This document shows, piece after piece, positions 53,880 to 64,000 of a stretch of DNA of 64,000 bases. Source of the stretch: Persicaria tinctoria (Eukaryota; Streptophyta; Magnoliopsida; Caryophyllales; Polygonaceae); assembly GCA_037127255.1 (NCBI GenBank), contig JBANSL010000004.1, forward strand, positions 75,724,627 through 75,788,626, read 5' to 3'. The first letter of the stretch is position 1; each line of letters starts with the position of its first letter. Under the pieces are notes generated by a model that had not been told where the DNA came from, ran no database searches, and worked only from the letters and a program-made list of their open reading frames with translations. A program made the position numbers and the translations under genes.

Positions 53880-54740
53880 TAGGTTTTGTAACGACTCGAG
53901 ATATGAGGTTGATAATTAATATAAATATTTTGATGATAAAATTGATGGCGAATCTCACGCCTAAGGGTGTCCGGTCGCTTCGTATAGTTAGTCGAATTTG
54001 GTCTGCGAAAGAAATCGAATCTCACAAATCTTTCTTTAGATCAATGAGTTCTCAACTTGCTTGAATCTCACAAACAAATTAGTCACTCAGTGGTGCTTCT
54101 CATGGTCCTTAGTTCTTCGAATCTCACGAAGAGGATGAATCTTTCTCACGTCCGTTAGGGTTTCTCAAGAAACTTATTTTGGGAAAAACAATAATTGAGC
54201 GTGCTTTCATTGGTGATTGAATAACTATTTAAACAAAGTATTTTTCCTGAGAATAAAAGCTAAATAAAGAAATAAAACCCTAAAATAATAGCATAAACAC
54301 AAAGTATGAAATATGAAATTCGTGTTGAAAAACAATGTCGTGCACAGTCGTGCATGGGGGTGGTGCACGCCCGCGCGCTTTGGGTGCATGCTCGCGCACT
54401 TGCGTGCTGTTGGACACATACTCCATTGTTCGTCAGCTTGCATGCCTGCTCGCCCCACACTTGCACGTTCGCGCGCCCATGTCACATGCTCGCGCACTTG
54501 TCTACTGGAAGTGCAAATTGGCTCGAGTCCTCGTGGGCTAGTAAGGTCACTAATTCGAGATCTCTCGCTTCTAACTCTTGCATCGACATCCAAGGTGAGG
54601 TAGCATAGGTGGTAATATGCCTTAGGATGGAGTAGAGTGCACTCGACATCTTCTTAGCCTTAGCCCACGTGATAGGACCATCTGCATGAAACGTGATGTC
54701 GGACTGAAGCTCCTTAGATCGATTCCGGTTCATATAAGTA
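53880..54740 (-). mobile_element. LTR/gag-start remnant on the minus strand
   Basis: Bases 53950-54180 carry repeated CGAATCTCAC and AGAAACCC-like phrases (complement GTGAGATTCG) and look like a diverged relative of the LTRs at 33503 and 41785. Upstream on the minus strand, the frame 54482-54733 contains GPITWAKAKKMSSALYSIL, the wording that opens many plant Ty3/gypsy polyproteins (GPMTRARAKK...AL). The GC-rich stretch 54340-54480 (GTGCATGCTCGCGCACTTGC) also resembles 40980-41070 inside the LTR element. Confidence 0.5.
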
Positions 54741-55254
54741 GATTTTATAACCTTCTAAGCTATGAGGTACTTGCATGCTAGGCTGTATCCATCAATATAC
54801 AATTGGTTCTACCCCCATCCTGTGTTCTGGCACGGGACCCTCCGCCGGCCTAAAGCACACGTATGGTACCTCTTCATTTTCCCTTTTTGTTAATTTTTTA
54901 AAAAAAAATTAAACAAGTGTCTACCGGACAATCTAAATTAAGCAAATGTTCATCTGACAGTCCAAAGTAACCCTAGCTCTCTTTTAGATCAACAACAATG
55001 CCCGCTAAATTCAAGGTCACCTCTTCTCTCTCGTCCTCGCTCAATCGATTTACATGGTTGCTCAATCGATGACCTCAACTGGTGGCTTTAGGTTCTGGAA
55101 AGGGCGGCGGCCCGATGGTGACTCCGACGGAGTGCCAAACGATCGGAATCTGGTCGAAAAAGTGGACTCAGGCCATGTGGGTTTCGAAGATTGCGAGTAA
55201 GCAAATATGTATATCTAAGTCGATTAAGGAGGAATCTCAGCGAGGTCGAGGTCG
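54741..55254. other. Spacer without recognised gene
   Basis: No supported coding region. Short frames at 55080-55260 are not conserved with anything I recognise. Confidence 0.3.
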
Positions 55255-55505
55255 AATCTGGTAGAGGATGGACAGGGGAGCACCAGTGAGGGGTTGGAGC
55301 TGCCGACCACCGCCGAAAACGGCCTAGATCTGAAGGATGCATCCCTCAAATTTTTATGTTGACAACCCCAATCCCGGATCTGTTAGAGGACGAACGGGGG
55401 AGCACCGGTAAGGGGTTGGAGTCGGCGACCACCATCGGAAACGGCTTGGATCTGAAGGATGCCTCCCTCAAATTTTTATGCTGAGACAACCTCAATCCCT
55501 AATCA
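55255..55505. repeat. Two-copy tandem duplication, ~121-bp period
   Basis: The block with TAGAGGA.G.AC.GGGGAGC, GGGGTTGGAG and CTGAAGGATGC.TCCCTCAA occurs at about 55261-55380 and again at 55382-55500, with roughly 10% difference. Confidence 0.88.
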
Positions 55506-56087
55506 ATATCTCCTTAATTCACTCTTTTCTCAAGTAAGGTATTGGCAATTCATCGAGTTCTTCAGGGCGAAACTCCTCCCACCAATCCCCACAGTCACTG
55601 CATCAACCGTTGTCGCCGCCGCCTTGCTACTACCCTCCGACTTCTAATTACGGCTACTCCACCCCACCGTATGCTCCTTCTTCCTCCATCCCTCCCGATT
55701 GGGTGCCCCAAGCGTCGTCCCCTCCTCAGCCTTCGTCGTCGCCGCCCCCGAATTTGCAATAGGCGAACACGAAGAAGATCAAAGAACGATGTAAATTTGC
55801 AACAGGCTGATTTTGGGGGGTTTTATGGTTTTAGTGTGCTGATTTTGCGGTTTTTTAGGAGCTTGGTGTGCTGATTTTGGGGTTTTTTTAGGGTTGAGTT
55901 TATGCTAGGTTTGTTTAAACATATGATTAGCTTTGTCAGCTGTCTGTCGTGCTTTGTCAACTGTCTGTCATGCTTTGTTAGTTGTGCTGATTTTGGGTTT
56001 TTTGTAGGGGTTTGGTATCCTAAATTCGATTGATCTCGCCATGCAGATTATTGTTTTTCATTTTTGTTGGATTAAGTTTGCAATTGT
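55506..56087. other. Proline-rich exon-like patch and spacer
   Basis: Plus-strand frame about 55630-55762 reads CYYPPTSNYGYSTPPYAP, then PDWVPQASSPPQPSSSPPP and a stop: a low-complexity patch that could be a captured first exon. From 55920 to 55980 the phrase TTTGTCA.CTGTCTGTC repeats, and it recurs at 56915-56975. No complete gene. Confidence 0.3.
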
Positions 56088-56095
56088 CTCTATAT

Positions 56096-56613
56096 CAGTG
56101 TTCTAACAATCGCGCCTAGGCGCTAGGCTGGAGGGCACCTATGAATTTTTAAGCCTAGGCGATCTTCTAGGCAAAAATCCACATATGCACCACCTAATCC
56201 CACCTAGGTGCTGCCTAGACTCCGCCTAGCCCGTCTAGTCCCGTCTAGGCGCCGCCTAGCCCAACAATTATTCTATTTTAGCTTCTAGGCATGTGATTAG
56301 TCGACTTAGGGTTTTTTTATCCCCCATATCGGGATGTATTTGCCATTGAGTTGAAGCTATTGTTTTAGATTAATTTTAGGAGGTTTAGAGTCACTAGTCG
56401 GATGCGTATTTTTTACGTTTATTTACTTTAATGCTAGTTAAGCACTATAAATTTGGGTTTATGAGTGATATTATGAATTATTATTACATTATATGAGTTA
56501 TTGACATGTGATATGCATTAAAATATAAGAAAATAATCAAGTTTGTTCTATGTCCGTTTAGGCGCCGCCTAGGCACCTGCCTCGCCACCTAAGCGCTAGC
56601 TTTTAGAACATTG
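56096..56613. mobile_element. hAT-type MITE rich in GCCTAGGCG
   Basis: CAGTGTTCTAA and TTAGAACATTG ends. The 8-bp TSD is CTCTATAT / CTCCATAT (56088-56095, 56614-56621; one change). Both subterminal zones are packed with CGCCTAGGCG and CCGCCTAG(A/G)C motifs. Non-coding. Confidence 0.85.
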
Positions 56614-57099
56614 CTCCATATTATTTGCAATTTTTGGAGTTTAAAGTTTCTGTGCACATTGTATTTTGGTGTAGATCCCTTCAATTTTTGCTTGTGCATA
56701 AAAGAAGATAATCCTTTTGGAGCTTTTCTGAATTGGATTATTAGTTGTCCGCTCCTTGTTGGATCAATCAAGTTAAACATAGTATTAGCTTTCCATTCAA
56801 GGGGTTCGAGTTTCTGTTTGGTTTATGAATTTGAACAAGTGCTTGCACATGCCCTTAATAATTAGGTTGTATTGACATTTGTAATTACGAAACCCAATGT
56901 ATGTTCTATCATTTGTCAGTTGTTTGTCGTACTTTGTCAACTGTTTGTCATAGTTTTGCTTGTCAGCTTACTATCATAGTTAGAAACGAACAAGAATTAG
57001 GGGGTGACCGGTGAATATTTAACCAATAAATATTAGATTTTGAACATTTAATTAATTAGCTCTTATTATATGGACATTTATTTTTTTCTCCATTTTAGA

Positions 57100-58015
57100 T
57101 ATATATGGTTAAGAGTGCTTTATGTATCCACATTCCGGGGTATATCACTGCTTCTGTCGGCATGGGCAATGTGATTCCACTTACTGCGATAAAATGTGTG
57201 ATTGGGACCAACAAATTTGTTGTTCTAGCCTCAGCTTGGTGGGTCATGTGGTTCTTTAGGAATCAACTCGTTTTCGATCATACTAACAAGGTAACTATCA
57301 ATGAAATATTGGTGTTCCACACCACAACTACACATTATTGGAAACAATCAAAGCTTTTAGACGACGATCCGACTGGACCGTTGATCCCCAATCGTCGAAT
57401 TCATAGCAGTATACACAACCAGGCTATTAGGGGTAGTGCTACGACTGCCAGGTCTCAGAATCGGTCCGGGAAGTGGGATAGACCCCCCCCCCCCCCCCCC
57501 CCCAAAATTTCTATAAGCTCAATTTTGATGGTTCGGTACTCCCAAGTGGCAACTCGTCTTATGGTTTTGTCATCCGTGACTCTGCTGGTTTAGTTGTCTC
57601 TGTTGGCAGATCTGTTTGCACAAATATCTCGGTGATTTATGTCGAAAATCTCGGACTCAGAATGAGTTTGTTACGAGCAAAGGAGTTGCAACTATCTACA
57701 CTTCTGATCGAAGGAGATAACTTACTAGTGATAAAAGCTCTACTAGGGGATTGGAAATGCCCCTGGACAATAGAGATGCTACAAGCTGATATTCTGTCCG
57801 ATATCTCGTCCTTTACTTATGTTGCTAATTGTCATATTTTCAGGGAATCGAATGTTGTGGCTGACTACCTTGCTCGCAGTGTCCATGTATCCCCTGCCGA
57901 CGTTTGCTGTGAGGATGATCCAGAACTGCTTGTTCTCGTTCGGAAGGATGCGCTAGGAATGACCTCTGCTGCGGCTGACCCGACCTAATTCTTATCTTGC
58001 GTCAAAAAAATAATA
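57100..58015 (+). mobile_element. LINE 3' end with RNase H domain
   Basis: The frame 57105-57593 holds ASAWWVMWFFRNQLVFDH, a standard plant LINE segment between zf-RVT and RNase H. Then, after a 21-base C run (about 57483-57503) and a shift, FVIRDSAGLVVSV, LLIEGDNLLVIKALLGDW and CHIFRESNVVADYLARS give a near-complete RNase H. It ends with TTATCTTGCGTC and an A-rich tail. It reads similarly to the tail of the LINE at 59941. Confidence 0.78.
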
Positions 58016-58575
58016 AAAAAATAAAATAATCAAAATCGGTTTATTAATAAAGCCATCAAACCGTATTGGTTAAAAGATACCTTAGAATCTAGAGAATCAC
58101 ATCGTCAAGTAAGGTAGTAAGAATCATATCGCGACGAACACTTTGGATTCCATGTAGTTGGTAAAATAACTTCATGTGAAGTTGGTTAAATTATAACCAC
58201 TTAATTCTAAATAAATAGTTTGTATTTAAATGTTTTTAGCCAATTTTTAATTTTTTTTTTAGGGTCAATGCATTTATATTGGGTAATTTTTTAGGGTCCT
58301 ACCAATTTTACGGAGTCAACTCCACGTGATCCTGAGGTCATCTTTATCCATCGTACTCTAAGTACCATATAATTTTTTTAAAGAAAAAAAAAGTAAGATC
58401 TTTTGTTAACCCAAAAAAATCATGTGAGGAATAATCACTTTATTGATTCTCCGATAATTTATAGTATTTTATTATAAAAAATAGTTATGATGAGCTGATA
58501 GCGCCACGAAAGAATGAAATGAGAAATTTGGCATGAGTAGTTGCCTCGTTTGGCCCAGCAGCCATCTACCCACTC
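58016..58575. other. Upstream region of AG-peptide gene 2
   Basis: AT-rich. No gene or clear repeat. Probably includes the distal promoter of the following gene. Confidence 0.4.
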
Positions 58576-58583
58576 TATAAAAA
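58576..58583 (+). promoter_or_regulatory. TATA box of AG-peptide gene 2
   Basis: TATAAAAA lies 122 bases ahead of the start codon, in a CCATCTACCCACTCTATAAA context that resembles the promoter of gene 1. Confidence 0.75.
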
Positions 58584-58697
58584 CGGGTCTTCCAAACTCC
58601 GTTATCTCCACCAATCCATCAATCTCTCTCTCTTTCTTCTAACTTCTTTTTTTTTTTTAAAAAAAACATAAAATTTCAACTCCTTAGGAAGTGAGAA

Positions 58698-58892
58698 ATG
58701 GCAAGACAATCAGCAGCAACCATGGTGGCTGTGGTGTTGGCCTTCATCGCCATGGCAGTAGTGAACGTCGGGGCCCAGACGTCGAGCCCTGCACCCGCAC
58801 CGTCCCCCTCAGCTGGGCTGTCCCTCCCAGTCCCCGGCATCGTCGTCGCCTGCTCCCTCCTACTCTCCCTCATGTCTCTCTTAAGGAACTAA
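58698..58892 (+). CDS. Arabinogalactan peptide (AG-peptide), copy 2
   Basis: An intronless 64-residue protein, paralog of the gene at 27780. The signal peptide (about residues 1-26, ending NVGAQ) starts MARQSAATMVAVVLA exactly as in copy 1. The mature part is TSSPAPAPSPSA, with three more regular Ala-Pro/Ser-Pro glycosylation sites than copy 1, and the hydrophobic GPI-type tail is GIVVACSLLLSLMSLLRN. Copy 2 lacks the short VTGAA linker seen in copy 1. It should be a GPI-anchored, arabinogalactan-decorated peptide at the cell surface (family knowledge). A TATA box and CT-rich leader precede it. The nearly identical first 45 bases of both genes suggest relatively strong constraint or recent duplication. 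Confidence 0.85.
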   Translation: MARQSAATMVAVVLAFIAMAVVNVGAQTSSPAPAPSPSAGLSLPVPGIVVACSLLLSLMSLLRN

Positions 58893-59924
58893 TTAAGCAC
58901 ATGCACCACTTATGGATCTCATTCCTTTAACATATATTTTACCAGCTGGCTGGGAGATGTGATATCGATCAGTTTACAAATCAAAATACTATATTATGTG
59001 TAATCCAGTGATAAATATCTAATAAATCGAGATGCATATATAATAATGATAATTTGAGATTTATAATGCTCAATTATCAATGTAATGTAGCATTCTCAAT
59101 GAAGCAAATAACTATATATTTGTACTTGAATATTTGTTGTACTTTCTTTTTTTCAGTGTCTTTGGGAATAAATTGCAGTTTGTTATCTGTTTTAATTAAT
59201 GTTTACAAAATAAAATATAATACAAAGTAAAGACATTCTAATTTTCCTTCATTTTCAGCTTTGATTACATCAGTTCTTTCGTTTTCTCGGTAATTAAATA
59301 ATAATAATAATAATAGTAGTAGTAGTAGTTTGTAATTATGAAGACAAGTAAACAATTAGACATCTTGATTTTTATTATTATGATTTTATAATAAAGCAAA
59401 GTTTAGTTTGAAAAGAGGAAAATCATGAATTCATACAATGAGCTAGGTAAGTGCGCGGAGGCGTCAAGTTCTCATTTTTCAATATAAAGAAATATTAGAA
59501 AAAATAAAGAGGTTTTCCTAAGTCTACAACATTCTCTAAAAGCTAAATGATTCTTTAAATCTTTAAAATAGGGAAATTGTTCGAGTTGAAGCGCAAATAA
59601 TTTAAACAATATGTATTTTGTTTATTTATTTTGGAGAAATTAACAGATTTCTCATTTTGGGGATTTTAGAGTTTTGAAGAATTTTAATTTTTTGTATCCA
59701 ACAGATTATCCAAAATAAAGAAGCAACTGAAAAAATAGAGAGACTTTTCCAAATCTACAACATACTTAACAACTAAATAATTCTCTAAAACCTTTAAAAT
59801 GGAGAAGCTGTTTGAGTTTGACGCAAAAAAATAATTTTAAAAAATATATATTTTATTTTTTCATTTTGACGAAATTTTAAATGACCCATTGGAGATGGTC
59901 TTATCAACATAACAAGGAAGTCTT
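58893..59924. other. AT-rich 3' flank with diverged repeats
   Basis: No gene. A (AAT)n-(AGT)n run lies at about 59300-59328. Two diverged copies of a unit of roughly 220 bases (AAATAAAGA..., TTTTCC.AA.TCTACAACAT, CTTTAAAAT.G.GAA) occur at 59490-59640 and 59710-59870, perhaps part of a non-autonomous element ending near GACCCATTGGAGATGGTC. Confidence 0.4.
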
Positions 59925-59940
59925 AAACATTGAAGGCTCT

Positions 59941-61602
59941 CTGCACAAGAGACTACTTAATAAAAGAAAACGAATGCTAGATTTCCAAAGCCGTTACTGG
60001 AGCCAAGGGGAACAGGTTAAACATATTAGACTAAATGACACAAATTCGAGATATTTCCACCGCATTGCCTCCGTCAAACGGGGACAGAAACTCATCAAAT
60101 TTATTAAAATAGATTCGGGAACGATACTGTCTGACCACGATTTAATCAGAAATGAGTTGGCGAATAACTTTGTGGCTAGATTCAAGTCGCCGTATCACCG
60201 TGACCTATCCTTTGACACCGACCAGAATGTTATTGACAGTGAAATCTCTCCTCAACAGAACCAAATGCTTACAACACTGTTCTCTAATGAGGAGATTAAA
60301 TGCGCCATCTTCTCTATCAATCCTGACAAATCGCCAGGTCCCGATGGAATGCCTGTTGGCTTTTCTCAAACTTATTGGTCGGTTGTTGGACCATCTGTTA
60401 TCAAAGCGGTTAAGGCCTTCTTCTCGAGTGGAAGAATGCTAAGACAAGTTAATCACACTTTCATAACCTTAATCCAAAAGCGGGATAACCCAGAAACGGT
60501 CAACCATTTTAGGCCTGTCAACCTCAGCTCTATAGTTTATAAGATTATATCCAAAATTTTAACAGCTAGACTATCCAAAGTATTTGATAAACTGATTCAT
60601 CCTCTACAATCTTTACAAAGGGGAGGTCCATTCAAGGCGATATTCTAATCGCTCATGAGATTTTCCACTCATTAAGGTTTTCTAATTAAGGCCAAAAATG
60701 GATATATGACGATTAAGTTGGACATGGAAAAAACCTATATAGGTTTGAGTGGCCCTTCCTTTTCTCTGCACTTACAAAGTTCGGTTTTCATAAACAATTC
60801 ATTCTCTTGTTCAAGGAATGTGTACAAACGGTGTCATACTCTGTTCTAGTTAACGACGAACCTTCCACACCTTTTTCCCCATCAAGGGGATTAAGACAGG
60901 GTGATCCCTTGTCCCCTTTTCTCTTCATTCTCACTGCCGAGGTTTTAGCCAAAACTATTCACCGCAATTCTTCTGTTACAAAGGATGTTGGCTTTACTGT
61001 CGGTCGGGGAGAGGTCAAGATCCATTTTCTTTCTTTTGCAGACAACATAATTTTTTTTGGAAAGGCCACCCAATCAACTTGTACTAATCTAGTCGAGATC
61101 ATCCAACGCTTCTACTCTATTTCTGGACAAAAAGTAAATTTGCATAAATCTAGCTTTCAAGTGTCACCTAACACGTCTTCTACAACCATTCATATTGTGA
61201 CGGTAGCCCTGGGGATTCTACAATCGAATAACTTGGGCCCCGTTTGGTATAAATGTAGTAATCGGAATGGGAATGAAAATCGGAATTTGAATCAAAAGTC
61301 GGAATGAGTGATTTCCTATGTGTGTTGTTTGGTGTGACATGGGAATGGGAAATTCACAAATCCAACCTAAACATCCAAAATTTCAAAAGATCAAATTGAA
61401 GAGTAAATCAATTCAATCTTTCAAATTAAGAAGAAGAATACACAAAATCAACATACAATTTCATGATATCATCACAAAAATAAATAAATCTTAACAAATT
61501 TATAATCTGGAACTTGATGGTGGTTGAAAGAGAAACCCTAATCCAACCCAACGAGAGAGGTCGTTGAGCACCAGATTGAGAACCAGCTCTAGATCTGATG
61601 CG

Positions 61603-61649
<47 letters not shown>

Positions 61650-63621
61650 CGACGACGGGGATCGAGCACTGAATCTGGACGATGGAGACGGCAGTGGAAG
61701 CAAATCTGGAGAGGATGATGGCCGACGGGAGGAGGGAGACGACATGGAACAGATCTGGAGAACTCGTTGCGAGGGGAGAGGATAGCAACAACAACGGTAG
61801 CCGTCGAAGGTGGAGGAGCAGCGGCGTCCGTCGAAGGTGGAGGAGATCTGGAGAGGACGATGGGAATGATGGTGGCGACCGTCGAAGGTGAAGGAGATCT
61901 GGAGAGCCCAATGCAGGGGATATGTGGAGGAGTAGCGGTGGCCGTCGAAGGTGGAGGAGGCGCGGTGGAGGAGCAGTGGCGGCCGTCGGTGTAGGACGAA
62001 GACGGGAACAATGTTGTTGAGTCTGGGAGGGTGGAAAGTGGGAATGGAGGGACCCCCCGTCCTTTTGATGGTGGATGAAAAGGGGTAGAAATTGGGGATG
62101 ATTTGATTACCGGTAATCAATTTAATTCCGGGTTTCGTCTTACCAAACACTAAAACGGTAATCATCCATTCCGATTACCGATTTTTCATTCCCGGTAATC
62201 GATAACAAACAAGCCCTTAGAAAAGTATTTGGTATGCCCAATCATTAATGGCAGGGTCAATAGTGACACTTTTGCTGATATATCATTATCAAAATCAAAC
62301 AACAGTTGTCTAAGTAGAAAGCGTCCTCACTGTCGGCTGAGGGCCAGAAAGTCCTTATTATGTCCAACTTAAGTGCACAACCATTATTCCTTATGCAAGC
62401 CTTTATGTTGCCTTCGTCGATCCTTCATGAGCTCGGCAAAATTTATAGACAGTTCTTTTGGAACAAATAGGAGAGATACGTGCACTCCGCTCATTAGTTG
62501 GGACAAAATTTGTACGAACACTCTTTCAAGCGGTCTTGGGATTCACAAAGCTGAGACTATGAACATCGCTCTATAGATAAAACTGCTATGGAAAATCATC
62601 GTTGAACCAAAAAAAATCTGGGTTAGAGTCATTACGGATAAATATTTAAAAGACGTGCATCTATTGAAGTACGTTAAAAAGGGTAACACTTCCTGACAAT
62701 GGTCTAAACTTATAGCTATCGGAAAAGAATTCAAAACGGATATGAACTGGTCAATCGGGAATGGACACTCGGTTAACTTCTGGCAAGATAACACTGTCTT
62801 CAATAGTCCTCTAACAGAGCGTGTTATTCAACCGCTTGAGGTTACTATCTTGGGATGGATGGTTGCCCGATTTATTAACTCAAATAATAAATGGGATGTT
62901 ACTAAACTGTCTACAGATTTAAGCAGTTTGCTTAGCACATACATTATTTCCATAATAGCAGCGAAGCATTTACCAAAAAATAAATTCCTTGATCGGCTTT
63001 TCTGGGGGCCTAGCAGAGACTGTTGGTTCTCTACCCGTTCGGTCGCAAAGCTCTGTCCAAACCATGCAAGAGATTCACGATTCAGTTGCCAATGGATTTC
63101 AAAATTAGACATTCCCTAAAAGATTCGTCACTTTCTTTGGAAAATTGTGCGGGGCAACCTACCTACATCGGATAGACTTCAGCGATCTCATGTATCGGTT
63201 CCATCCGGTTGTCATTTTTGTGGTTGTACTATAGAGTCTACCACTCATCTGCTCTTTGATTGTCATATGACCTTGGACTTGCTTTCTGCTATTGGAATTA
63301 GTCGTCCAGTTCTATAGAATGGCTTTGTCAATATTAAACCAAACATCCTCCTGGATGCTATTTACTCCAAAGAAGGCAAAAACAGTTTCACTAAACTAGC
63401 CTTTGCATGGTGGACCATTTAGTATTTTCGTAACCAACTTGCTTTCCAGCATACCAATAACATTTTTACTCAAGCCATTACCTTGTTCTACCATTTTGTT
63501 TTCCACACTTCATCTGCAAATGTGGACTTATAGGGTAGCAAGATTGTGACGCGTGATAACCAAACCCATAGGAAGAAGCCCGGTCGTCGGCTTTCCTAAT
63601 CCATATCTTGCTTAAAAAAAA
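59941..63621 (+). mobile_element. L1-type LINE with 16-bp TSD, interrupted by a PIF-like element
   Basis: AAACATTGAAGGCTCT (59925-59940) before the element and AAACATTGAAGGCCCT (63622-63637) after its A tail form a TSD with one change. Coding order: RYFHRIASVKRGQ and the NPDKSPGPDGMPVGF RT start (ORF to 60648), a frameshift, LRQGDPLSPFLFIL, FADN (active-site FADD altered), the inserted element 61236-62216, KYLVCPIINGRV, SWDKICTN, NGHSVNFWQDN and the zf-RVT domain (FLWKIVRGNLPTSDRLQ, CHFCGCTIESTTHLLFDC). The endonuclease domain is missing, so the copy is 5'-truncated. Several stops and shifts show it is dead. Confidence 0.88.
61236..62216. mobile_element. PIF/Harbinger-like non-autonomous element inside the LINE
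   Basis: Left GGCCCCGTTTGGTATAAATG and right CGATAACAAACAAGCCC are imperfect inverted repeats, flanked by TTG (61233-61235) and TTA (62217-62219). Removing it rejoins the LINE frame. The left 300 bases are the reverse complement of 40170-40440, so this is a second copy of the family nested in the LTR element. The interior is GC-rich with a (GA)n run at 61606-61643. No transposase. Confidence 0.82.
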
Positions 63622-63663
63622 AAACATTGAAGGCCCTATCTATAAATCCTGTAAGTTTAATTT

Positions 63664-63994
63664 AGGGAAATTTATAGAAAACCACCCTTCAAATATGGGT
63701 GTCTTCATTTAACCACCCATTAACTTCAAAATTACAAAAAACCATCATTTAACCACCCATTAAATTCAATATAATCGAACCCTTAAATTCAAAATTTAAA
63801 TATATTTACAATCAAATTTGAGTTTAAAAATATTAAAATATAATATATTTAATCATAAGTTACCAAAAATAGAGTAATGGGTGGTGAGTTGTAAACAAAA
63901 ACTATTTAAAGGGTGGTTTTCTGTAATTTTGAATTTAAGGGGTGGTTAAGTGAAAATACCCATATTTAAAGGGTGGTTTTCTGTAAATTTCCCT
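63664..63994. mobile_element. MITE with GGGTGGTTTTCTGTAAATTT ends
   Basis: AGGGAAATTTATAGAAAACC and its complement at 63975-63994 are terminal inverted repeats. The flank TTTAATTT on the left and TTAATT on the right suggest a TSD that is cut off by the window edge. The interior repeats AACCACCCATTAA and GGGTGGTT. Part of the same sequence type occurs at 20640-20670. Confidence 0.72.
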
Positions 63995-64000
63995 TTAATT

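Overview
The window looks like a repeat-rich stretch of a flowering-plant nuclear genome, most likely a eudicot. The evidence is GT-AG introns, a plant-type NEK kinase, a plant GH28 pectinase-like gene, arabinogalactan peptides and a typical plant transposon set. I cannot name the species. Five host genes account for only about 4 kb of coding sequence. Almost all the rest can be read as transposable elements, many with target-site duplications (TSDs) that can be read directly.

Layout. 139-492: last two exons of a bHLH transcription factor that enters from the left. 1271-3576: complete three-exon GH28 (polygalacturonase-like) gene. 3.9-5.0 kb: a foldback hairpin, a gypsy reverse-transcriptase scrap, and a duplicated fragment of the NEK gene split by a Stowaway MITE. 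5155-8182: PIF/Harbinger-like element. 8275-11833: full-length Mutator-like element (MULE) with a perfect 9-bp TSD, encoding a DDE transposase joined to a C-terminal OTU-like protease domain and carrying two in-frame stops. 12977-17282: complete 13-exon NEK kinase gene. 18-23 kb: LINE RNase H fragment, Stowaway, a Pack-MULE-like element and a foldback element. 23264-27457: a MULE with long inverted repeats, interrupted inside its left arm by a second member of the same family whose ~0.6 kb arms enclose two inverted tRNA-like sequences. 27780-27983: arabinogalactan peptide gene.

31283-32200: 918-bp near-perfect palindrome with a 9-bp TSD. 33503-42310: LTR retrotransposon whose 5' LTR holds a PIF-like element, which holds a CACTA element, which holds a hAT element carrying a PPR-like gene fragment (four levels). 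43-49 kb: GC-rich captured-gene patches, including a PMT-type methyltransferase fragment, microsatellites and an LTR-like block. 49-51.3 kb: 5'-truncated LINE. 51.8-56.6 kb: Stowaway (one nested pair), foldback and hAT elements. 57.1-58.0 kb: LINE tail. 58698-58892: second arabinogalactan peptide gene, paralogous to the first. 59941-63621: LINE with a 16-bp TSD, interrupted by another PIF-like element. 63664-63994: MITE running to the window edge.

The host genes are not a pathway. Three (GH28 and two AG-peptides) act in the cell wall or apoplast and two (bHLH, NEK) are regulatory, but nothing ties them together beyond position. The two AG-peptide genes are an ancient local duplication later pushed apart by transposon insertion. 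All coordinates and splice sites were read by eye from the sequence and from codon phase. Family names come from recognised motifs, not from database searches.
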